A stretch of DNA of 64,000 bases, taken from assembly GCA_030248295.1 (NCBI GenBank), contig JASANH010001724.1, positions 62,001 through 126,000 on the forward strand, written 5' to 3'. Below are positions 56,522-64,000 of the stretch, piece after piece (the stretch's first letter is position 1; the number at the start of each line of letters is the position of its first letter). The stretch is from Mesodorylaimus sp. YZB2_4. Lineage: Eukaryota; Nematoda; Enoplea; Dorylaimida; Dorylaimidae. Below the pieces are notes generated by a model, which did no database searches, was not told the DNA's origin, and saw nothing but the letters and a program-made list of their open reading frames with translations. Both the position numbers and the translations under genes were made by a program.

Positions 56522-58134
56522 CGCATTTCCCATCTGACAGATAATCAGATAAGTTTACTGCAGATTCAAAGTAAGATGTGAAAGTCAAGTGGATATTTTG
56601 AATATCAACGCGAATGTGCAGACTTTTTTGCCGAGGAAAGACTTGCGAACCGTTCTAGACGCGATTTCGCGATTTCTAGACGCTAAAAAACTTGAGAACA
56701 GTTCTCTTTCTCTTGCGATTTCAGGGAGAATGGTTCTCAAGATCAATTCTCGAGAACAATTCCAGAATCGTTTGTAAGAGTGATTCGTAGTGCGATTGCG
56801 GGTTAATTTTACTGTAAGTACCCCAGTTCTATCACATAGAACAAAGAATCGTTCTCGCTTAAGAATTTTGCTCGGAGCGGGGACTAGGGACTACTCTTAT
56901 GAGAAGTGTTCTTGGTCTGTATTTTCGGGAAAATAGAGGGCAGGTCGCACTAGAACTCAGATTTGTTTTGATTGCCTACCGTAATTAATGAACCTCTGCA
57001 TACAGTACATACACCCTATTTGAGCACAACAAAGTTCGAAAATAGAGGCAACCGCTCTTTGCAAACCATGGTTCCATTCCTTTAACAATGGCTGCACGAC
57101 AGTCGAAACAGGAAATCATGGCAAACGAATGCACTGCACGATTTAGAAGCCGATGTCGATGTGATAGTCGATGCTTACTGCACCCTGGTCTAGGGTGAAT
57201 AGGCCTGTCTATAGTACCTTAGGTCTGTCTAAACAGGCCTACTGTCCACAAAAATTCTCTTTCTGCAGATTCGCTCTCATGAGAATAGAGCGGTACTGTA
57301 GGGGTTGGTTATTTCGATTCATTAGGCGCGACCTAGAAAACACGGCTGACAAACTCTGCGCGCTTACTATTCCTTTTGAGAAATTTTTTGTCCTTTGCTC
57401 GATTTCTGCTCTGGGCTCAGAGTACTTGAACACAGACAGAATACAGTTAACTGGACCAACTATCTTTCATCTGAAAACTGCTAAAGTATGCATTTGTTGA
57501 TCCCATAGGTCCCGCAAAAGAGTTGTTCACTGAATGCACGAAGCTTGCTTGACATTTCCTCCATCTATTCCTGGATCACGCAACTTCAAATCCTGTAGCC
57601 CCGTGTGTTTCCCCAAGGGTTTGAAACATACCCACACTCCTTCCCGTACTGCTGCGACTGCTACCTTTCCAATCTGGCAACAGTAACCTGTTTGAAATAA
57701 AGGAATGCTGTGCAAAGCAAACGCATGCTCCTACGCATCTGGACAATCTGCGCTTTCTTTTCGCCTCTATCTCACTTTACTCGAAACTGTTTTTTTCGAA
57801 ACTTCTGAAAATAGGAGTCCATATTTGGGCTTGTATTTCCGACTCGCTTGACTCAAGAAACTGGTTTTGTGATCCAATTTTACTTTGACGCTTGCTCTAA
57901 ATTCCCTCACGTCGGTGTGTGAGAATGCAATTATAAGAGCCGAATACCATCTCAGGCGAGTGTAGAAATCGTCACTTTCATCTTGAAAAAGGAGGCCAAC
58001 CAAAGTCAGATGTGCAGTCAGAAAACTAGATGCTGGCCAGCGATATGAGCATGGCCAATTTCTATTCATTGTCAAAGCCCAACTCAGACAGGAAAACTTC
58101 TTCTCACGTCAGAGAAAGTTGCGACGTTCAAAAA
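56522..58134. other. Spacer between left arm and GalNAc-transferase gene
   Basis: At about 56640-56770 and 56850-56870, words such as GAGAACAGTTCTC, GATTTCGCGATTTC and CGTTCTCG recur in both orientations. No other gene is seen. The open frame at 57171-57500 has no domain. Confidence 0.4.
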
Positions 58135-60502
58135 ATGGGAGCTCCTATATTTCCCAAATTTGGGCCTTGTCAGCCTCTGACACGGCTAATACTTGTATCA
58201 TTGATACTTTTGCGCGACTGGACAAATGGCGCTGATGTTTGCCAGATTAAGGACTTCTTTGTCGGGTATCGGCATTTTCTGGAGCCCCAACAAAATTTCC
58301 TCACAATAGCAGATAATTCCACAAATCGTATTTGGGACGTCAACGAAATCAGCCAGCTATTGGTATTTCCTGAAGAAGAGTAAGCAAAATCCAGTATTCA
58401 TGGGCTTCAAATTATGCATTCCTTTTGCAGCCTAGTTCGATGGGTTTCAAGCCTTCCTCAATTCAATCCGAGCCAAATCCAAATTTCTTCACCAGGTTCT
58501 GATCGTGAGAGTAAAAGGTCAGCATGGGGCTATGCGAAATTTGCATACGATGTGTTGATCAGTGATAAGATTGGACCCAGCAGAACAGTGCCAGACACAA
58601 GGCACGAATTGTGCAAAGATATTGACTATGACAAAGCTAAAATGCCGAATGCAAGCATTGTAATCTGCTACCACAACGAAGCCTTGTCAGTATTGATTCG
58701 CATGATCAACAGCATTTTGGGCAGGAGTCCACCTGAACTGCTTCACGAGATACTATTGATCGACGATTGGAGCGATGGAGGTAATTGGTTGTTTTTAACA
58801 GATGCCATTTAAGCAGGTTCTTTAACAGGTGACATTTAGCAGGTTTTCTGATAGACGACATTCAAACAGGTAATTTTTAACAAGTGACTTTGAAGGCCAC
58901 TTTAGGCAGGTGACAGCTGTTTTTAACAAGTGACGTTTAAGTGGGTCTTTGAACAGATGATACCTGAGCAAGTTTTTCAAGTTCAAAAAAAAACATGCGT
59001 AAACCAATAAGTGCTGCGTTAGACAACTAGACAAAAAAAGATTGCTTCACAATGATTTTTTGTTTTAGATTTGGTAATAGAACCTTACTTGATGAACTAT
59101 TCCAACTCGCATTGGCCTAATGACAAGGTCAAATTCTTAAAGACCGACGAGTGGTTAGGGCTGATTCGATGTCGCGTGCACGGTGCTTACAAGGCAACAG
59201 CTCAAGTACACGACTTCTGCAAAAATCAAAACCAAAAACCTATGAATCATAATTTCAGGCCCTAGTGTTCTTGGATAGCCATTGCGAAGTGAATCAAATG
59301 TGGTTGGAGCCACTTCTGGATCGCCTAGCTTCCAGTCCTAACTCGTAAGTCAGTTTGCAGCAGCACTTTTAATTATAAGTCAGTGAAACCCATTTATCTG
59401 TTAGCCATGCGTCTTGCCCGCATCTTTGCTGGAGGCGTTCTGCACACTCAAATGATTGTAATAGCGGCTTTTGACAATTATATTGGCACCGCGAGGCTAA
59501 AAAACGAAGCCCCCACGAAACAGGATGCGCAGAATGGGCCTGTGGAACATGTGTGTGTGTAGAATACCCTCATTGAGCCATTGATATGTGATTACATCTT
59601 GCACGTCAGGCCCTATCATCTCAGTTTTTACTTATCCCAATTAATTAACGCCCAAATGACTCAAATGATCCATTACTTCTTTCTAGCATAGCCGAACCCA
59701 TAATCGATCTAATCAATCCAGGTGATTTCTCGTACGACAGCGCCTTGGTATCATCTGGAGGATTCAATTGGGACTTGACATGGCGTTGGCATTATTTTTC
59801 ATGGTCTTACTTCAGCGATCCTCAAAATCATGTGAGGCCAATACCTACTCCGGCCATGTGTGGCGGACTTTTCGCAGTTAGAAAGGCTTACTTTCATTTC
59901 TTGGGCGACTATGACACGAAAATGAACATTTGGGGTGCCGAGAACGTCGAGATTTCTGTGAGGGTGAGTCAAGCGATTGCATTGGACTCTGTTACTTGCA
60001 GTTGTATTTTGAATCTCCCTCCTGTCAGACATGACCTGTGAGGCCAGACAAGTCTGTGATTACCTGCGGCTGGAGCATTAATCCGAGGCGTTGATGTTTC
60101 TCAGCCATGGGAGATGAATAATTGTCCCACCGTCCCATAACTATGCAATTCTAAAGTCTAAGACGCCCTTTTTTAACTAATTGCATGAAATCTATTCAGG
60201 CCTGGACATGCGGTGGGCGAGTCGAGCGACTGCCTTGCAGTCGAGTTGGACACGTATTCCGAGCATTCCGTCCGTACCAGGTCTCTGGCAATACCATGCA
60301 CGTGAATGCAATGAGGACAGCGGTGGTTTGGTTCGATGAGTACCAGGAGCACTTTTTTGCTGCCCACCCGCATTTAGTCGGCTATGATCATGGTGATGTC
60401 AGCGACAGGATAGAATTGAGGAAGAGATTGCAATGCAAGCCATTCAACTGGTATCTTGATAACGTGTATCCAGAGTTGAAAAATGGGAGCGATACGCAAT
60501 AA
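58135..60502 (+). CDS. Polypeptide N-acetylgalactosaminyltransferase (GT27), 6 exons, no lectin domain
   Basis: Exons 58135-58379, 58431-58780, 59069-59205, 59259-59344, 59687-59963 and 60200-60502 keep phase throughout and give about 465 residues. The enzyme adds GalNAc to Ser/Thr in the Golgi to start mucin-type O-glycans. Motifs in order: a short hydrophobic stretch [12 protein letters not shown] (possible membrane anchor), [57 protein letters not shown] with the metal-binding D-x-[39 protein letters not shown] and [20 protein letters not shown], ending [15 protein letters not shown]. It stops 7 residues later, where relatives continue into a ricin-type lectin domain; none is found. The first exon and start are the least certain part. 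Confidence 0.87.
58800..59010 (+). repeat. Degenerate tandem array of CAGGTGAC-like words (GalNAc-transferase intron 2)
   Basis: AACAGGTGACATTTAGCAGG, AAACAGGTAATTTTTAACAA, AGGCAGGTGACAGC and AACAAGTGACGTTTAAG repeat a unit of roughly 30-40 bases, each containing a sequence close to a 5' splice site. Confidence 0.6.
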
Positions 60503-60533
60503 TATGGTTGGGTCAGGGTTTCTCGATTTATTT

Positions 60534-62290
60534 CAATGTTTTTCAATAAAATTGGTTCTTTTCTGAGCCATATTGTAAAAAGGAAAACGACACCTGTGTG
60601 CTTGTAAAAAGACATTTATAAATTTTTTAAATACTTATGCTTTATTCTTCTTTTCAGCTCCTTTTTAGTGGTCTAATTCTTTCATGGCATTCACATCTAT
60701 CCTGGCAGTCTAACCCTGGCACCTGGCACCTCCTGACCTGGCAGTCCTGGCTGGTTGACTGTCAGGCAGGAGCATCAGCGAACGGGTAAATGGCAGTCAC
60801 TGCGTAATTCTACCTGCACCAAAGAAAAATTCATCAAGAGTCCGAGCGAGTAAGCTTAGCTTTCCTGTGATTTATTATGCGTAGTCCATTCGTTCTTTGC
60901 ATTCCTACGGTATGTTTAGAAGCCAGAGGCTGATTCGGCTTTATGTAGTCGCAACACTTTATTTACTAATGTTAGAGCAACTTCAAAGTGCACAATTATG
61001 TATTCTCGATGAACACACGATTAAATCAATTTCCGCTTATTATATTTGCTATCAGAAAAATGAGCAGGAAAATTGCGCGGTGCGGCATATATACTCTGCC
61101 CCAGCAATGTGTAGGTAAACTAAGCAAACTATACCAGCGACCAGGAGTGATGTATGCAAATCAGTGGTCGCCTGACAAACTGAAAATGCTAATTGGGCAA
61201 TCGCTCATTATATAACGTCATTTGTTCCATGCGCAGAACAATGATTACTTGAAAATCCGAGAGACACAAATTCTTTGGACTTCCATCACGTTTTTTCATA
61301 GCAACTTCAAGCTTACTATTACTCGACGTCATGCGATTATCAACGGCACTATTGGTCATATTCTTGGTCTTATTGGGCCTACTGACATTTCACCACGCGT
61401 TGGCATGCAATTCTTTGAATGGATGCACTTCTTGCAACCCCAAGCAGCTGAAGTGGTGCAAGAAAGATTGCAAAGTTTGAAGTGATTAGAATGATTTGAA
61501 GTGATTGCAAAGTTTGAGATAAATCAAGTGTCGTGAGCGTATAAGAAATTTGTGTATCTGACTGAGAAATACAATCATATTCAAAGTTTTCTTCTTGCTT
61601 TCAAAGCAGATCAGTTGGTCATCATAATAATACCGATGCTAAGTTAAGGTGAAGTCTTTGAACCAAGAAACGGAAGTAGAAACAACGATAACTGAGCCCT
61701 GGGTAGAGGGTCGACCCGCTGACTCACGATCAATCCAAAATAAATGAATACTACATGCTTGTCTGACTGAGTGATTATTTCTGAATTCATGTTTGCATTA
61801 GTCGACAGCTGTGATCGCACACAAGCGAGGATAACATCTGGTAAGGCATAGCCTGACTGCATGATGTCAGCTTCTCTCTATTTCAATCTGATCATTTTTA
61901 AGTTGAGTTGGAGCCTCGAAGAACATTTGGTCTGAATCTGGCATTGTTGAGGCGTGGTCGACATGAAGTTGCTTTCTGGCTGGGAGCTGCGTTTGAGAGT
62001 TTGACATCTCGGAAGAATTGGTTCTGGGGCTTTATTGCCACAGCACAGCGAGAAGGATATGAGTGCTCCAGCATGAGATGATTTCGACAGTGTGCTCGCT
62101 GTCTCTGTCGTTTCAAATCTTATATGGAACTGGATCACAGCACAGTCCACATTCGAGGATTAAAGCGCATTATTTCCCTCGTAATGTACCTGGCCGCGAA
62201 TAGAACTAGCCAGTGCACTTGGCGTGAGAGGCAGACGCCTAACCAGGCCACAGATCACGCATTGAGCCGAAAACCCTTAACCCTCAGTTG
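60534..62290 (-). repeat. Large inverted repeat, right arm
   Basis: Reverse complement of 55060-56521, plus about 290 extra bases (about 61000-61301) that start with GT and end with AG. The inner end lies 32 bases past the GalNAc-transferase stop and includes its likely polyadenylation signal (AATAAA at 60545-60550). It carries the right copy of the peptide gene. Confidence 0.9.
61331..61480 (+). CDS. Secreted cysteine-rich peptide, right copy (49 aa)
   Basis: Same 49-codon gene as at 55858-56007, in the opposite orientation. The signal peptide is identical except for one His for Gln at residue 21. The mature chain differs by Lys for Thr just before WCKKDC. All five cysteines are kept. An in-frame upstream segment can be joined by removing 61000-61301 (GTATTC...TTCATAG), extending the precursor to an ATG at 60969 or further, whereas the left copy lacks most of that interval. 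The frame preserved in both arms argues for a real gene. Function unknown. Confidence 0.6.
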   Translation: MRLSTALLVIFLVLLGLLTFHHALACNSLNGCTSCNPKQLKWCKKDCKV

Positions 62291-63400
62291 GTCCGTGTGG
62301 AAACAGGTTAGCCGTGTGCGTCTTTTCCTTGTGAAAACCGGTTTTATGTTCACCTTCAGCGTCTAAGAACTGGTCTTTGTTCTAACCGCCGTAAATGGGT
62401 CTGTGGACCCAAGAAATAGACCAACTAAGGGTTAAAGGACATAAGTCGGGCTATTTGAACAAGTTATGTGGCCGCCAAGGGTGATAAGTTAGTAAACCTT
62501 CCCATTGTTTTCACGGCTAAACACTATTGTTCTCTGCCTCTGCGTGTTCATAATCAATAAGGCGCAGCGGGCGTGATTTGATGCCTGCCTTATGAATGCC
62601 TGCCTAAATCTTGTACTTCGTCTAACATAAGCGGTAGGCCAACAGTTCAAGCTACATGCTAAAGAAAACGTGCAGCAGCAGGAGGCATGCAATTGTAAAG
62701 TTCTAAAATATAGTACGGTACAGTATGAAATCTTTGCGGTTAGCTCAAAAAAAGTCCAAAAAAATTGCTCGAGAAGAGCATCGAACCCAAAAGTTGTATG
62801 ATACATTTGTTTCTGAACCCGCCGCGTTTGTCACCTGCACAACAGCCGCTATTCTTCTCACTATGATAGCTGTTATTCCCACATGCAGAAGCAAGGGGCT
62901 CTCTCAGAGATTAGGTGATCATCGTGGCACTTTCCATCGTGAATAATCGATTGACGTTCAGCCCATGCAGCGAGAATATGACACTTCTGTTAGGCTACTG
63001 GAGCTTGACCTGGCTCTTTTATTAGCATTTAACGTTATTATTATCTGGCCCACCCCTGCTTCTGATAACATAATGAATGACCAGTGGTCGAGGTGCTCTA
63101 AATTTGAAAATTTCATTCGTTCTCTTCGCGCTGACCACTACTGACTAGTTGGACAAACGCCTCTAATATTTTGCACAGAGCTTTCTTTTGCACCCAGGAA
63201 CAAGCTACAATTTTTGGTTTTTCGAAATTCGACTCGGCTGGCGATGTTCCCTTGTCAGTCGAGCATACATTGCACATTCAATCTCCCGCCAAGGGCAAGG
63301 CATAGAATCATACTGTGTTGGCTTGGAATTCATCCTTGATAATGCTTTGCCAAAGGCAAGATAGTATTAGCAGATCCGCTGCAGGTAGAACATTTTTTTT
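62291..63400. other. Intergenic with one weak ORF and a repeat A scrap
   Basis: Besides the small frame at 62725-62946 and a family A scrap at 63125-63200 (GACTAGTTGGACAAACGCCT then TCTAATATTTTGC), nothing is recognised. Confidence 0.4.
62725..62946 (+). CDS. Possible small membrane protein (73 aa), weak
   Basis: The frame starts with ATG. It has a basic N terminus (MKSLRLAQKKSKKIAREEHR), then AAFVTCTTAAILLTMIAVIP, which could cross the membrane, and a short polar end. No family is recognised and no neighbour supports it. Confidence 0.3.
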   Translation: MKSLRLAQKKSKKIAREEHRTQKLYDTFVSEPAAFVTCTTAAILLTMIAVIPTCRSKGLSQRLGDHRGTFHRE

Positions 63401-63409
63401 TAAATTTTT

Positions 63410-63830
63410 GTGGGTCGAAGCATGTTTTGCCTATAGCCGGCCAGCAGCCAAACCTTATAAGCAAGGCTATGCGGGGCCGAAAAACACAGCAGCTTCCCTC
63501 TGCGTGGCTCCACTAGGAGCACCTCCACGCGAGGGCATCCTGGACTGGACACCGACGTTCCTCGGCCGATGGCGAGCGGGCTTTAAACCTTGTCGGTACT
63601 CGAAGCCGAGACTGTCTACTCGTTTGGCTTCCGTCTCTCCACTCGGAGCACCTCTAGGTTACCGGGTGAGTCACCCACGGTCTGTCGTGCAAGGTCAGCG
63701 AGGGTTTATGGTTCGCAAACCGTCCTCCATCAACGGGGATCGAACCCGGGACGATTGCAGCCACTCGCTCCCAAGCAATACGGGGAGACGAATGCCGAAC
63801 CGCTGCACCACCGCGGCCGCGCAGGTAAAA
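63410..63830 (-). mobile_element. tRNA-derived SINE, most complete copy
   Basis: Minus strand: head GCGGCCGCGGTGGTGCAGCG at 63803-63822, box B CCGGGTTCGATCCCCG at 63735-63750, a body of about 290 bases, and the tail CTGCTGGCCGGCTATAGGC at 63430-63448 followed by AAAATTT. This copy shows the whole plan: tRNA-related head, unique body, and a 3' segment shared with repeat family A. Confidence 0.8.
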
Positions 63831-64000
63831 TATTGCCCCAAATCGATTCTTCCCAGGTTTTCGCCCGCAACGAAGAAATGCGCTCATACATCTCCAATGC
63901 TAAAATAAAACTACCGAGAGCAGCCTTCATGTATTTGTCTTATTAAAAAGTAGGTGTACCTGAAGCATTGCCGCTGACAACTGAAAACTTGATGGACAAT

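Noticed and set aside
63315-63908. 197-codon frame at the right end of the window
   Set aside because: Almost entirely the reverse strand of a tRNA-derived SINE.
1-64000. CRISPR arrays, bacterial operons, phage or plasmid features
   Set aside because: The genes are intron-bearing metazoan families and the repeats are eukaryotic retroelements and SINEs; no regularly spaced direct repeats are present.

Overview
This window is nuclear DNA of a small invertebrate animal. Genes are split by GT-AG introns, about a third of the sequence is repeats and retroelement debris, and the families are metazoan: DEG/ENaC sodium channels, a Cys-loop anion channel, a peptide GPCR, WASP, a Patched-related permease and a polypeptide GalNAc-transferase. 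The Patched-related permease, the trissin-receptor-like GPCR and the expanded DEG/ENaC family fit an ecdysozoan or other protostome (nematode or tardigrade grade), but the sequence alone does not fix the phylum.

Layout. 0-8.9 kb: an orphan PAN/apple-type exon, then a graveyard of LINEs (a Tx1/L1-like and a CR1/Jockey-like element, both broken), an inverted pair of a 0.4-0.5 kb repeat, and a tRNA-derived SINE. 8.9-14.1 kb: two tandem intronless DEG/ENaC paralogs on the minus strand. 17.9-20.2 kb: a two-exon rhodopsin-family GPCR. 22.9-27.9 kb: a five-exon WASP gene. 28.4-31.8 kb: a GlyR-like Cys-loop channel on the minus strand, converging on WASP, with PUR-like exons reading into it in frame from 33.0 kb. 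37.5-39.0 kb: a broken Ty3/gypsy element with a SINE in it. 40.7-43.5 kb: two candidate secreted cysteine-rich proteins. 45.7-47.1 kb: a third, more canonical DEG/ENaC channel. 48.9-53.8 kb: a two-exon Patched-related permease. 55.1-62.3 kb: a large inverted repeat (arms about 1.5 and 1.75 kb) enclosing a six-exon GalNAc-transferase without a lectin domain. Each arm carries an intact 49-codon gene for a secreted cysteine-rich peptide.

The exon structures were assembled by hand from donor and acceptor sites, reading-frame phase and family alignment. Those of WASP, the Cys-loop channel, the GPCR, the Patched-related permease and the GalNAc-transferase are phase-consistent at every junction. The genes form no operon. 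The theme is membrane excitability and secretion (four ion channels, one GPCR, several secreted peptides). The least explained item is the twin-peptide inverted repeat. Next come the PUR/Cys-loop read-through and the DEG/ENaC pair with C-terminal coiled coils and altered gate and filter motifs.
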